DNA of 64,000 nucleotides from Hymenobacter ginkgonis (GCF_009755225.1 NZ_WQKZ01000002.1:1116001-1180000); one strand, 5' to 3'; numbered from the stretch's first letter, positions 34,981 to 43,216 are shown. Notes: a model not told the origin generated them from the sequence alone. Numbers and translations are program-made.

Positions 34981-35913
34981 CTACACGAATAAACCCTTGA
35001 GGTTGCCGCTGGCCACAAAGTTGAGGGCAATGGCTTTCACCTTGGCCGGGTCCAGGGGCTCATCAAAGGCCTCGGTGGCGGCGATGGAGGTGAGCACCAG
35101 CCCAGCGCCGGGCGACGACGAGTTGCTTTGGGTATTGATGCCGACCTGCACTGTATTATCTTCGGCGGGGTAGGCAGTGGTGGTACCAGCGCCGTACACG
35201 CTAGCGGTGAGGGCCGGCAGCGGGCCATTATTGTCGCGCTGCGATATCCAGCTCTTGGGCTTGGTAGCCAAGGTATTGGCTGAAGGCGCATCGGCGGCTG
35301 CTGTGACGCCCCCGCGCCGCAGCGTGCGGATGTGCGACGAGTGCCGCGCTTCTACCGAATGGATATTGAAGGCCGCCGTCAACAGGTCTTTGTTGTTTAT
35401 CAGCGCAGGGATAGCGCCTTTGTAGGCCCGCACGCCGGTGTCTTCAAAAGCCTGGGCCAACGCCAAAAAGTTGGTCGAGCTAGCAAAAGGCGTCAGGCGG
35501 TTGGCACCGGCCGTGTAGTCGAAGGCAGCGGCAGTAGGGTCGGCGATGGCGGCGCTGCCTAGCACGGCGCGCAGGGCGTTCACGTGTCCACGCTCATCGT
35601 CGCGGATGGCTGTGAAAGCCACATTGTCGCTGCTCGATAAGATATTGGCGTTGAGGCCCGCTTGGTAATAATACAGCTCCAGGTACTCCAGGCTCAACGC
35701 CAAGTTGAGGACTGCTTGCACATCGGCCGTGATGGCAGTCGTTTGCCCGTAGGCTTTCTGAAAAAGCCCGCTGAGAAGCGTCGGTAGCGTAGCCGCGGTG
35801 ATGGCTTTACCGGTGCTGCCTAAGTACTTAAACACCCGGCGGCGCGAGTCGAAGCGGCCATATACTTCGGGGTCAACGCGCTCCAAGTCAGAAAAAAGCT
35901 GAAAAATATTCAT
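34981..35913 (-). CDS. Ferritin-like protein A2
   Basis: The 310-residue protein begins MNIFQLFSDLERVDPEVYGR, then SRRRVFKYLG (twin-Arg motif) and a hydrophobic segment ending KAYGQT. The ferritin-like domain shows four ligand helices: LSLEYLELYYY, RDDERGHVNAL, AFEDTGVRAYKG and HSVEARHSSHIRTLRR. The C-terminus after about residue 215 contains LKPKSWISQRDNNGP-type and FDEPLDPAKV segments shared with A3 and A4. It follows B2 by 40 bases. All four E/ExxH positions are kept, so a di-metal site is likely. No terminator is obvious after this gene. Confidence 0.88.
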   Translation of the reverse strand: MNIFQLFSDLERVDPEVYGRFDSRRRVFKYLGSTGKAITAATLPTLLSGLFQKAYGQTTAITADVQAVLNLALSLEYLELYYYQAGLNANILSSSDNVAFTAIRDDERGHVNALRAVLGSAAIADPTAAAFDYTAGANRLTPFASSTNFLALAQAFEDTGVRAYKGAIPALINNKDLLTAAFNIHSVEARHSSHIRTLRRGGVTAAADAPSANTLATKPKSWISQRDNNGPLPALTASVYGAGTTTAYPAEDNTVQVGINTQSNSSSPGAGLVLTSIAATEAFDEPLDPAKVKAIALNFVASGNLKGLFV

Positions 35914-35953
35914 GTAGCTAAAAAATCACGGGGTAGGAAGAACGAGCCAGCGG

Positions 35954-36736
35954 CTAAACCAGGCTGGGGGCGGTGAGCTGCGAGCCGGTGGCCAGGTAGG
36001 CATTCACCTTGGGTAGCACCGCGGCGGGTAGCAGCGATTTTTCCATGCGGGCCGTGGCGCTGGTGGTGCTGCTGTCTATCACGTCGGCACCAACGAACCC
36101 ATTGCCGAGGCTGCTGGCACCGCCGGCTACCAGAATATCGCGAAGCAGGGCAGCGTGGCGTGCCTCTACCGACACAATTTTGCCGGCCAGCCCGAGGTAA
36201 TCGACGTTGCTGAAAAAGCGGGCGGCTCCGTTGTAGGCAGCCACCCCCAGGTCTTCAAACATCTGGGCGGCATTGAGCACCCCCATTTTGTCGGCGCCCG
36301 TCACCGTGGTGCGGTCGCTGAAGCTAATAGTCGAAAAATCGAAGGAAAGCGCCTTGATGGGCGTACTGTTAGCAGTCAGTGCCGTGCGAAGCAAATCGAC
36401 GTGGATTTTTTCGTGCAGCGCCAAATCACTCAGCAGCTGGTACTCGGCCGAGCCCACAGCCAGCGAGGTGAAGTAGGCCCCAGCCAGTACCTGGGTGTAA
36501 AACGCTGATTCGAGTTGCTCCAAAGCATAAGCGTAGTTGAGCACGCCTACATCGCCGCTGCCTACATCGAGCAGCGCCGTGGTGGTATCATCCTTTTTGC
36601 AGCTAGCGAGCGTGAGAGCCGTAGCGCCCGCAGTGGCGCCGGCGTATTTAATAAACGAGCGCCGCTTGATGGGCGCCAGCAGCGGCGACGAACCGGGGGT
36701 AGGAGCGGAAGCGCCGGCTGAACGGGAAAAGGACAT
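35954..36736 (-). CDS. Ferritin-like lipoprotein B2
   Basis: The 260-residue protein has an N-terminal Tat motif KRRSFIKYAG with lipobox LTLASC. The ferritin-like helices read YALEQLESAFY, LALHEKIHVDLL, MFEDLGVAAYNGA and VSVEARHAALLRDI, so all ligand positions are kept. The ATG at 36736 is chosen because the frame further upstream runs through the terminator of pair 3 and is not signal-like. It is predicted to be exported folded by the Tat system and lipid-anchored. A2 follows as its partner. Confidence 0.88.
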   Translation of the reverse strand: MSFSRSAGASAPTPGSSPLLAPIKRRSFIKYAGATAGATALTLASCKKDDTTTALLDVGSGDVGVLNYAYALEQLESAFYTQVLAGAYFTSLAVGSAEYQLLSDLALHEKIHVDLLRTALTANSTPIKALSFDFSTISFSDRTTVTGADKMGVLNAAQMFEDLGVAAYNGAARFFSNVDYLGLAGKIVSVEARHAALLRDILVAGGASSLGNGFVGADVIDSSTTSATARMEKSLLPAAVLPKVNAYLATGSQLTAPSLV

Positions 36737-36801
36737 AGCAACCAGAATAAGAGAAAGTAGCTGGGCAGCAAGGACAATACTTACTGTCCTTAAATTCCTA
36801 G

Positions 36802-36809
36802 CAAAGTTG
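36802..36809 (-). promoter_or_regulatory. Probable -7 box of pair 2
   Basis: On the minus strand CAACTTTG differs at one position from TAnnTTTG and closely resembles the TAACTTTG of pair 1. An inverted repeat (AGGACA/TGTCCT) lies between it and the B2 start at about 36771-36790, which could be an operator. Confidence 0.45.
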
Positions 36810-36813
36810 GCAC

Positions 36814-36848
36814 AAAAAAAGGACCGACCCGCAAAGGTCAGTCCTTTA
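36814..36848 (-). terminator. Terminator of ferritin-like pair 3
   Basis: On the minus strand a GGACTGACC/GGTCGGTCC-type stem is followed by seven T, about 60 bases after A3. Confidence 0.85.
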
Positions 36849-36905
36849 TTCAATTCAGCTGCGGCCAGGGTTGGCCGTGGGCCAGGTGGCGCAGCACGGT
36901 AACTA

Positions 36906-37964
36906 CTAACCGAAGAACGTGCTGCCCGTGACAGCGAAGGTCTTGGCAATCGTCAGAACCGTTGGCACGTCAAGCGGCTCGTCGAAGGCTTCCGAGTACG
37001 ACAGCGTAGGGAAGTTAGCGGTGGCCGTCAGCGTGGTAGCCGATAGCGTTACGCCACCCTGAATAACGTTGTTCTCGGCTGGGAATACCGGAGCGGAGAG
37101 CGTAGTAGGCGTGTAGGCTGGAGCCGTGCCAGCGCCATATACCGGCGCCGTTACAGCTGGAGCCGGACCACCATTGTCGTTACCCGAAATCCAGCTTTTT
37201 GGAGAAGCCGAACGGTCAGCTTCGTTAGTACCGCTGTTAGTAGGGGCCACAGCCGAAGCAGTGTTGTTGGCAGCACCGGCGCGGCGCATGGTGCGCAAAC
37301 GCGAGGCGTGACGAGCTTCTACCGAGTGAATGTTGAGCGCAGCCGTGAGCACGTCCTTGTTCGACATCAGGTAAGGAGCACCGCCTTTGTAAGCACGTAC
37401 ACCCGTGTCTTCCAAGGCCTGAGCTACGGCCAGGAAAGTAGCTGGCGTAGTAAAAATGCCCGCGAACGGACCAGTACCAGTGCCCTTGCCGCCGGTGAAG
37501 TCGAAGTCGCCGGTTACGCCCAAGGCGTTCGGCGTGCGGTTCGGAGCGGCGATGGGCGTGCCGCCCAAAGCGGTGATGGTAGCAATCAGAGCCGAAACGT
37601 GGTTTGACTCATCCAGGCGGATGATGTCGAGCGATGCCAGGTTAGTGGTGCTGAAGCCGCTGCGGAAAGTGGTTTGGGCAGCCGTAGCCGTAGCGCCGAT
37701 GGTGCCCAGGCCGAGGTTGTAAAACGTCGACTCCAGGTATTCGAGGCGCAGGGCAAAGTTCAGCACGTCAACTACGCCAGGAGCGGCTGTAGTTTGAGCA
37801 TAAGCTTTATTCAAAACAGCACCGAAAGCCAATGGCACGGCAGCCGCCGTCAGCTTCTGGCCCAGGCCGCTCATGTGCTTGAAGATGGAGCGACGCGAAT
37901 CGAGGCGGTCGTAAACCTCGGGGTCTACCTTCTCGATTTCGGAGATAATTTCAAAGATATTCAT
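36906..37964 (-). CDS. Ferritin-like protein A3
   Basis: The 352-residue protein is the longest A member. It starts MNIFEIISEIEKVDPEVYDR, then SRRSIFKHMSG and a hydrophobic segment ending KAYAQT. Helices read LRLEYLESTFYN, RLDESNHVSAL, ALEDTGVRAYKGG and HSVEARHASRLRTMRR; all E and H ligands are kept. The C-terminal third contains SPKSWISGNDNGGPAP and SEAFDEPLDVPT. It follows B3 by 45 bases and ends 60 bases before a terminator. Probably a periplasmic ferritin-like protein exported by Tat. Confidence 0.88.
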   Translation of the reverse strand: MNIFEIISEIEKVDPEVYDRLDSRRSIFKHMSGLGQKLTAAAVPLAFGAVLNKAYAQTTAAPGVVDVLNFALRLEYLESTFYNLGLGTIGATATAAQTTFRSGFSTTNLASLDIIRLDESNHVSALIATITALGGTPIAAPNRTPNALGVTGDFDFTGGKGTGTGPFAGIFTTPATFLAVAQALEDTGVRAYKGGAPYLMSNKDVLTAALNIHSVEARHASRLRTMRRAGAANNTASAVAPTNSGTNEADRSASPKSWISGNDNGGPAPAVTAPVYGAGTAPAYTPTTLSAPVFPAENNVIQGGVTLSATTLTATANFPTLSYSEAFDEPLDVPTVLTIAKTFAVTGSTFFG

Positions 37965-38009
37965 GATATAGACGGAGTTGGAATGAGGGAAAAGCCGGAG
38001 CCGGCTATT

Positions 38010-38741
38010 TTATTGAATGCCGGAAACATCAAGCTTCGAACCATCGGCCAAGAAAGTGTTGGCCGTGGCCACTACCGTCGCAGGGTCTTTCGAAATTTCC
38101 GTGCTAGTCGTGCCAATGGCTACTACGTCGCTGCCCACGAACGTGCCTTCCGACACCAAGTCGCGAATGATAGCCGCGTGGCGAGCTTCCACCGACACAA
38201 TTTTACCGGCAATAACCAAGTAGTTAGCCGACGTGATGCGGCGGCCAGCACCATTGTAAGCAGCTACGCCGAGGTCTTCGAAAGCCTTGGCCGTGCCCAG
38301 TACCGACGTACGCGACGTGAAGTCGATTTTCGAGAAATCAGGCGTCAGCGCCTTAATGGGGGTAGCACCAGCACCCGTGATAGCTGCTTTGAAGAACTCG
38401 CGGTGAATTACTTCGTGGTAGTACAGGTCGTCTAGAATCAGCTTTTCGGCATTGCCAGCGGCCAGGCCAGTGTAGTACGAACCCGTACGCAACTGCGTGT
38501 AGAAACCGGCTTCGAGCTGCTCAAGCGCATAAGCGTAGTTGAGCACACCTACGTCGCCGCTACCTACGCTTACCATGCCCGGTGACGAGTCGCTTTTGCT
38601 GCAACCAGCTAGTACCAAGGCAGTAGCCCCGGCCGTAGCGCCAGCATACATGAAGAATGAGCGGCGCTTGATGGGCGTGTACAGCGGCTGGTCCAGGTCA
38701 GTCTCGACCTGCTGTGAGCCAGAGAGGAGTTTGTTAGACAT
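38010..38741 (-). CDS. Ferritin-like lipoprotein B3
   Basis: The 243-residue protein has KRRSFFMYAGATAG and lipobox LVLAGC. Ferritin-like helices: YALEQLEAGFYTQL, LYYHEVIHREFF, AFEDLGVAAYNGAG and VSVEARHAAIIRDL. Ligands are complete. The start region on the minus strand is pyrimidine-rich, without a clear Shine-Dalgarno sequence, as is common in Bacteroidota. Its promoter box is at 38794-38801. It is most similar in its N-terminal region to B4. Confidence 0.9.
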   Translation of the reverse strand: MSNKLLSGSQQVETDLDQPLYTPIKRRSFFMYAGATAGATALVLAGCSKSDSSPGMVSVGSGDVGVLNYAYALEQLEAGFYTQLRTGSYYTGLAAGNAEKLILDDLYYHEVIHREFFKAAITGAGATPIKALTPDFSKIDFTSRTSVLGTAKAFEDLGVAAYNGAGRRITSANYLVIAGKIVSVEARHAAIIRDLVSEGTFVGSDVVAIGTTSTEISKDPATVVATANTFLADGSKLDVSGIQ

Positions 38742-39099
38742 AAGGGAAAAGAAAAGGAAAAAGAGGAAATAGAGAAAATGGCCTAAAAGAAATCAAAAAT
38801 ATACTAACTTACTAAGCAGTAGATTTTCATAATTCTAGGTGTCGAGGCTACTTATGGTGGCGCTTTACGCTACTTGCCCAAACTAGTTGTTGGGCTTCTA
38901 TGCTCACCTACGTAGCCTAGCAAGCACTCAGATTGGTCAGCGAAGTAATTATTCTAGTTTGCGCGAGTCGGGTTACCCGATGGGGGTAGGATAAAATATG
39001 CGCAGTGAGGAGGTTACCTTATTGGCTGGGGGTATGCTCGTGTGGGTACTTAACTCGCCAAAAAGCTCATCAGACAAAGCAACTTTATTTTAAAAACAC
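38742..39099. other. Intergenic region upstream of pair 3
   Basis: No gene is supported here. The stretch holds the pair 3 promoter box at 38794-38801 and an AT-rich segment. Plus-strand reading frames of up to 65 codons look like chance. The terminator of pair 4 follows at 39100. Confidence 0.5.
38794..38801 (-). promoter_or_regulatory. Promoter -7 box of pair 3
   Basis: On the minus strand TATTTTTG matches TAnnTTTG, about 53 bases before the B3 start. Confidence 0.6.
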
Positions 39100-39134
39100 A
39101 AAAAAGCCGCTCCTACAAAGAAGCGGCTTTTTTT
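39100..39134 (-). terminator. Terminator of ferritin-like pair 4
   Basis: AAGCCGCT/AGCGGCTT stem with T runs on both sides, about 30 bases after A4. Confidence 0.88.
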
Positions 39135-39161
39135 GTAACCTAAGAAAAAACCGGTTATTGC

Positions 39162-40163
39162 CTATACGAACAGGCCTTTTGCCTTGCCAGCAGTCGAAGT
39201 GAACATCGAAGCAATGCTCTTGACGGTAGCGGGGTCTAGCGGCTCATCGAATGCCTCCGATATTGCCGCGGCCGTGTAGGTGCTTCCAAGCGTAGTGAGG
39301 TTCACGCCGGCTTGCGAAGTGTTGTCTTCGCCGGGGTACGAGGCATCTGGCGTGCCGGTAGCGGGCGTGCCAGGGCCATATACTTTGCTGGCTGGCTTGC
39401 TACCATCTGGCGCGGTAGGGCCACCGTTGTCAACGAGGCTAATCCAGCTTTTGGGGGCGGCATCGTAAGGAGATACTGCTGGCGCACCGGCCGAGCCAAG
39501 TGCGTTGGCCACGATGGCGCGTCGCACCGTACGGAAGTGCGAGTTGTGGCGTGCCTCTACCGAGTGAATGTTGAGCGCGGCCTCCAAAATGTCTTTGGTA
39601 GCCGTTGTGTTCAGCACGGGAGCACCGCCTTTGTAGGCGCGTTGGCCGGTGTCGGAGAAAGCTTGGCCAGCGGCGAAGAACAAGGCGCCGTTGGTGTTGC
39701 CAGTCGAACCTGGTATCAGGGCGTTTTTCATGGGGCCGTTGCCCGTACCGCTACCACCCGAATAGTCGAAGTCGGTAACCAAATAGGGGGTAGGCGCTGC
39801 CGTGCCCAGTACCGCACGCAGCGCATTGATATGCCCAGCTTCGTCGTTGCGGATAGTGGTAATGGCCGCAGTTTCTTGCGACGGAATCAATCCTGCAATT
39901 CCTAGCGCAGTATTATAGAAGTGATATTCTAAGTACTCTAGCTGCAAAGCCAGTGTGAGTACGGCCTGCACAGGCGCAGTCAGCGTAGCGCTTTGGCCAT
40001 AAGCGCGGTTGAAGAACGACGCCAGCACAGCGGGTACGGCGGCAGTAGTTATTTTTTGGCCTGCATTACCCAAGTATTTAAATACCCGGCGGCGGGGGTT
40101 AATACGGTCGAGAAACTCGGCGTCGGCTTTCTCTAGGTCAGAGAGAAGTTGAAAAAAATCCAT
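39162..40163 (-). CDS. Ferritin-like protein A4
   Basis: The 333-residue protein starts MDFFQLLSDLEKADAEFLDR, then PRRRVFKYLGN and a hydrophobic segment ending RAYGQS. Helices read LQLEYLEYHFYN, RNDEAGHINAL, AFSDTGQRAYKGG and HSVEARHNSHFRTVRR. In helix 3 the usual Glu of FEDTG is Ser (FSDTG), so one ligand of the expected set may be missing. The C-terminal part has APKSWISLVDNGGP and SEAFDEPLDPATV. It follows B4 by 39 bases. Confidence 0.88.
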   Translation of the reverse strand: MDFFQLLSDLEKADAEFLDRINPRRRVFKYLGNAGQKITTAAVPAVLASFFNRAYGQSATLTAPVQAVLTLALQLEYLEYHFYNTALGIAGLIPSQETAAITTIRNDEAGHINALRAVLGTAAPTPYLVTDFDYSGGSGTGNGPMKNALIPGSTGNTNGALFFAAGQAFSDTGQRAYKGGAPVLNTTATKDILEAALNIHSVEARHNSHFRTVRRAIVANALGSAGAPAVSPYDAAPKSWISLVDNGGPTAPDGSKPASKVYGPGTPATGTPDASYPGEDNTSQAGVNLTTLGSTYTAAAISEAFDEPLDPATVKSIASMFTSTAGKAKGLFV

Positions 40164-40202
40164 GACAAGGCAAATATTAAATGGTGAATGACAACACGGC
40201 TA

Positions 40203-41021
40203 CTAAGCGAAGCTGTTGGCCGAGAGCTTAGAGCCGCTAGCCAAGAAGTTGTTGACCGCTTGCAGAATAACTGGCGGCCGCTTCGAGCGCTCTTGGCCGG
40301 GGCCAGGGTTGCCATTGCCTTGCGTGTTGGGGGTAGTATTAGGAGTGCCTTCGCCTGCGTATTGTCCGGCAACTGCCGGGGCCGATGGGGTGAACGTGTT
40401 CACGACATCGCTGGCTACGAAGGTGTTGTAGGTGCGCAGGTCACGGATAAGCGCCGCGTGGCGGGCTTCCACCGATACAATTTTACCGGCTAGGGCCAAG
40501 TAAGCGTTGCCAGATATAAAGCGGCCGGCGCCATTGTAGGCGGCTACCCCAGTGTCTTCAAACGTCTGAGCAGCATTCAAAACGCTGGTGCGGTCGTTGA
40601 AATTAATGGTACTGAAATCTGGAGTCAGGTCTTTCAGCGGGGTAATGCTGTTGGCTAGCAACGCGGCTTTCAAAAAGTCGCGGTGAATGCCTTCGTGCAA
40701 AGCGAGGTCGTCAAAAATTTGTTTCTCGGCGCTGCCCGTAGCCAAGCCAGTGTAGTACGTGCCCGTCTTAATTTGCGCGTAGAAAGCGGCCTCAAGCTGC
40801 TCTAGGGCGTAGGCGTAGTTGAGGATACCACCATCGCCCGAACCTACATCTATCGTGCCGGGTGATGAATCACTCTTGCTGCAACCAGCTAATACCAAGG
40901 CGGTAGCTCCGGCCGTAGCGCCGGCATACATAAAAAACGAGCGTCGTTTGATGGGCGTCAAAAGCGGCCGGTCGAGGTCGGCCTCAAGCGGCTGCGAACC
41001 AGAGGAGAGATGATTGGACAT
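40203..41021 (-). CDS. Ferritin-like lipoprotein B4
   Basis: The 272-residue protein shares KRRSFFMYAGATAG and LVLAGCSKSDSSPG with B3, pointing to a recent common origin. Helices: YALEQLEAAFYAQI, LALHEGIHRDFL, TFEDTGVAAYNGAG and VSVEARHAALIRDL; ligands complete. Relative to B3 it carries an extra low-complexity stretch near the C-terminus (GEGTPNTTPNTQGNGNPGPG). No convincing -7 box was found upstream. A4 follows as its partner. Confidence 0.9.
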   Translation of the reverse strand: MSNHLSSGSQPLEADLDRPLLTPIKRRSFFMYAGATAGATALVLAGCSKSDSSPGTIDVGSGDGGILNYAYALEQLEAAFYAQIKTGTYYTGLATGSAEKQIFDDLALHEGIHRDFLKAALLANSITPLKDLTPDFSTINFNDRTSVLNAAQTFEDTGVAAYNGAGRFISGNAYLALAGKIVSVEARHAALIRDLRTYNTFVASDVVNTFTPSAPAVAGQYAGEGTPNTTPNTQGNGNPGPGQERSKRPPVILQAVNNFLASGSKLSANSFA

Positions 41022-41222
41022 GATAAAAAAAGGAAAGAGGAAAAGGAAATGGGCGTGGCAACGGGTAAGCTGCGCCGTTCCGCGCCGCTGTATGCCCTCT
41101 ACGCTGAGTTAGCTCAACGGATGCCTAAAAAAGGAAAAAATCATTCAACCTGGTATCAGTAGCCCGTAGTTTACTACTTGATTTTAAATTATTAAGTTGG
41201 TTTATTGCTAAAGATGGAATGC

Positions 41223-41258
41223 AAAAAAAAGAGCTACCGGTTAGGTAGCTCTTTTTTT
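41223..41258 (-). terminator. Terminator of ferritin-like pair 5
   Basis: AAAAAAGAGCTACC/GGTAGCTCTTTTTTT stem with a short loop, 45 bases after A5. Confidence 0.9.
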
Positions 41259-41302
41259 GATAAAGCGGAAGAAAGCAATCGTAGTAAACAGTAGGGTAGC
41301 AA

Positions 41303-42130
41303 TTATTGGATTAAACCGCCAGCCCGGGAGGCGTCGAGCACTTCGGCCGGCGTGAGGGCTTCGTCGAAAGCGGCGGCTACATCGGCGGCGCTGTACGTGG
41401 CTGCCAGCTTGGTAGGGAGGTCCACATTCGATTGAATAGTGGTAGCCTCGGGCGTAGCACCCGAGTACGTAGCGTTAGCAGCCAGGTCGTCGGAGTTGCT
41501 CACCCAAGGTGTTTGGCCGCGCAGCAGGCGGATGTGGGCGGCGTGGCGCGCCTCCACCGAGTGGATTTGGAGCGCCGTAGTGAGCAAGCTCACTTGCGTA
41601 GAGGAGGGCAGGCCGTTGCTAGCGCCCACCACCAACTCGGCGGCGCGGCCCTTGTAGGCGCGCACGCCGGTGTCTTCGAGCAGTTGCGCTACCCCCAGCA
41701 GGCCGGCGTAGGTTTTGTTGGCATCAAATACCGATTGCTTGAATTGCACCATTGCGCGGGGCGTGCCGCCGAGCGTCGTAATCACGCCTTTTAGCAGGTT
41801 TACGTGGCCGTCCTCGTGCTGCTTTATCTTAGCCATGGCCGTGGCGGGCGCACCCGCGGGCACTAGGCCCGAGGCAATAAATTTGGCGTAAAAATCTTGC
41901 TCCAGGTATTCGAGAGCCAGGGCATAGTTGAGAATGTCGATAGGCGTATCGGCATTGGTGCCGGCGTAGGCCTTCTTAAAAAGCCCACCCACCAGCAGGG
42001 GGGTAGCCGCCAGGGCCGCGCGCCGAGCTGCACTGCCCAAGTGCTTAAACACCGCGCGGCGCGAGTCGAAACGGCCCAGTACGTCGGGGTCGGCGGTAGC
42101 CAGCTGGTCTAGAATAGCAAAGAAATTCAT
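41303..42130 (-). CDS. Ferritin-like protein A5
   Basis: The 275-residue protein is the shortest A member. It starts MNFFAILDQLATADPDVLGR, then SRRAVFKHLGSAARR and a hydrophobic segment ending KAYAGT. Helices read LALEYLEQDFYAK, KQHEDGHVNLL, LLEDTGVRAYKGR and HSVEARHAAHIRLLRG; ligands complete. The C-terminal part is trimmed but keeps AAFDEALTPAEV, matching FDEPLDPA of other members. It follows B5 by 35 bases. Confidence 0.88.
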   Translation of the reverse strand: MNFFAILDQLATADPDVLGRFDSRRAVFKHLGSAARRAALAATPLLVGGLFKKAYAGTNADTPIDILNYALALEYLEQDFYAKFIASGLVPAGAPATAMAKIKQHEDGHVNLLKGVITTLGGTPRAMVQFKQSVFDANKTYAGLLGVAQLLEDTGVRAYKGRAAELVVGASNGLPSSTQVSLLTTALQIHSVEARHAAHIRLLRGQTPWVSNSDDLAANATYSGATPEATTIQSNVDLPTKLAATYSAADVAAAFDEALTPAEVLDASRAGGLIQ

Positions 42131-42165
42131 GGCGATAAATCAGATGAAAGACTAGTAGAAATGGC

Positions 42166-42903
42166 TTAGCTAAGCTGGCTGGCGTCGAGGGTTTGGGTGA
42201 CGTACTTCTGCACGGCGGCCACCAGGGCGGCCGGCTTCAGGGGGTTGCGGTCGAGGCCCGAGGTAGGCTCTGTCACGGCGTCGCCGGCAAAGAAATTGGT
42301 GGCATCGCCGGGGTATAATAAGTCGCGCAGGTAGGCCGCGTGGCGGGCTTCTACCGACACGATTTTGCCGGCCAGCACCAAATACGCCGGGTTTTTGATG
42401 AGCGCCCCGGCCCCGTTGTAAGCCTGCACGCCTAAATCTTCAAATGCCACGGCGGCGGCCAGCACGCTGGCGCGTTTGGTAAAGTCGATAGACGAGAAGT
42501 TGACCGTCAGGTCCTGGATTAGCTGGCCCGGTGCGTCGCGGTTGATGGCCGCCTTAAAGAAGTCGCGGTGAATGGCCTCGTGGGTCGCTATTTGGGTGAA
42601 GTAAGCCAGCTCGCCGGTTTGAAAATCGGTGGCGGGAGTCTTTACCACTTGCGCGTAAAAAGCCGCTTCTAGCTGCTCCAAGGCGTAGGCATAGTTGAGC
42701 ACGCCCACATCGCCGGCCGCAAATACCACCGTGTTGGAGGGGGTAGGGGTGGCATCATCTTTTTTGCAGCCCGCCAGCACTAGGGCCGTAGCGCCAGCCG
42801 TGGCCCCGGCATATTTGAGGAAAGAGCGCCGCTGTAGCGGCTGCCGCAGCACCGGCTCGTCGGGGATAAGGGGGGTAGGGCTGGTGGCAAAAGCAGCGGC
42901 CAT
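42166..42903 (-). CDS. Ferritin-like lipoprotein B5
   Basis: The 245-residue protein has QRRSFLKYAGATAG, the closest to the Tat consensus in the set, and lipobox LVLAGC. Helices: YALEQLEAAFYAQV, IATHEAIHRDFF, AFEDLGVQAYNGAG and VSVEARHAAYLRDL; ligands complete. The ATG at 42903 is chosen over an upstream TTG-type start at 42933. Its -7 box is at 42962-42969, directly beside the terminator of a possible small RNA. It heads the most upstream unit of the array. Confidence 0.88.
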   Translation of the reverse strand: MAAAFATSPTPLIPDEPVLRQPLQRRSFLKYAGATAGATALVLAGCKKDDATPTPSNTVVFAAGDVGVLNYAYALEQLEAAFYAQVVKTPATDFQTGELAYFTQIATHEAIHRDFFKAAINRDAPGQLIQDLTVNFSSIDFTKRASVLAAAVAFEDLGVQAYNGAGALIKNPAYLVLAGKIVSVEARHAAYLRDLLYPGDATNFFAGDAVTEPTSGLDRNPLKPAALVAAVQKYVTQTLDASQLS

Positions 42904-42961
42904 AGCTAATGAATAATAATGGGGAGAAAGCAAGAAGCTAAACAGCGGAATGAAGAGGCCA

Positions 42962-42969
42962 CAAAACTA
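42962..42969 (-). promoter_or_regulatory. Possible -7 box of pair 5
   Basis: On the minus strand TAGTTTTG matches TAnnTTTG, placed right at the T run of the hairpin at 42970-43001. It is about 60 bases before the B5 start. A -33 element would fall inside the hairpin. Confidence 0.45.
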
Positions 42970-43001
42970 AAAAACCTGGCCTCGCAGGAGGTCAGGTTTT
43001 T
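42970..43001 (-). terminator. Minus-strand terminator upstream of pair 5
   Basis: AAAACCTGACCTC pairs with GAGGCCAGGTTTT around a CTGC loop with one mismatch, followed by T residues on the minus strand. No minus-strand protein gene lies upstream within reach, so it ends a short RNA or acts as a leader hairpin for pair 5. Confidence 0.75.
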
Positions 43002-43096
43002 GGTATCCAAGTACTAATTCTCGCTGAAGGCCGAGGTTTTCTCGGTGAGATTTCAGCAGTTGGAAGCAGGTAGCGTTAGGATATAGAGAAGATACC
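42970..43096 (-). ncRNA. Candidate small structured RNA
   Basis: On the minus strand, GGTATC (43096-43091) pairs with GATACC (43007-43002), enclosing about 83 bases. Inside, CTAACGCT can pair with AGCG and TTAG further on, and CCGAG/CTCGG forms a hairpin with an AAAA-type loop. A terminator follows at once (42970-43001). It might be an independent small RNA or a terminator-controlled leader for the B5-A5 unit. I could not match it to a named RNA family. Seen from structure alone; expression is unknown. Confidence 0.4.
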
Positions 43097-43216
43097 AGTA
43101 ATGAAAAAGGAAACAGGGCACGGCCAACCAGCTGCCTCCGGGCAGGCGGAGTAGGCCGAGCCTGGAGAAAATACGACCTTTGTGGCCGAAGTGGATTTTC
43201 AACCCCAAAAAAGTAA

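Noticed and set aside
39005-39202. Plus-strand 65-codon frame between pairs 3 and 4
   Set aside because: It runs through the terminator of pair 4 into the end of A4 on the other strand, and shows no protein-like pattern.
33258-42903. Assembly duplication as the cause of the ferritin-like array
   Set aside because: The pairs differ strongly in sequence, length and intergenic regions, so they are old duplicates.
42970-43096. SRP RNA or tmRNA identity for the structured region
   Set aside because: The conserved apical loop of SRP RNA and the tag region of tmRNA are not present.
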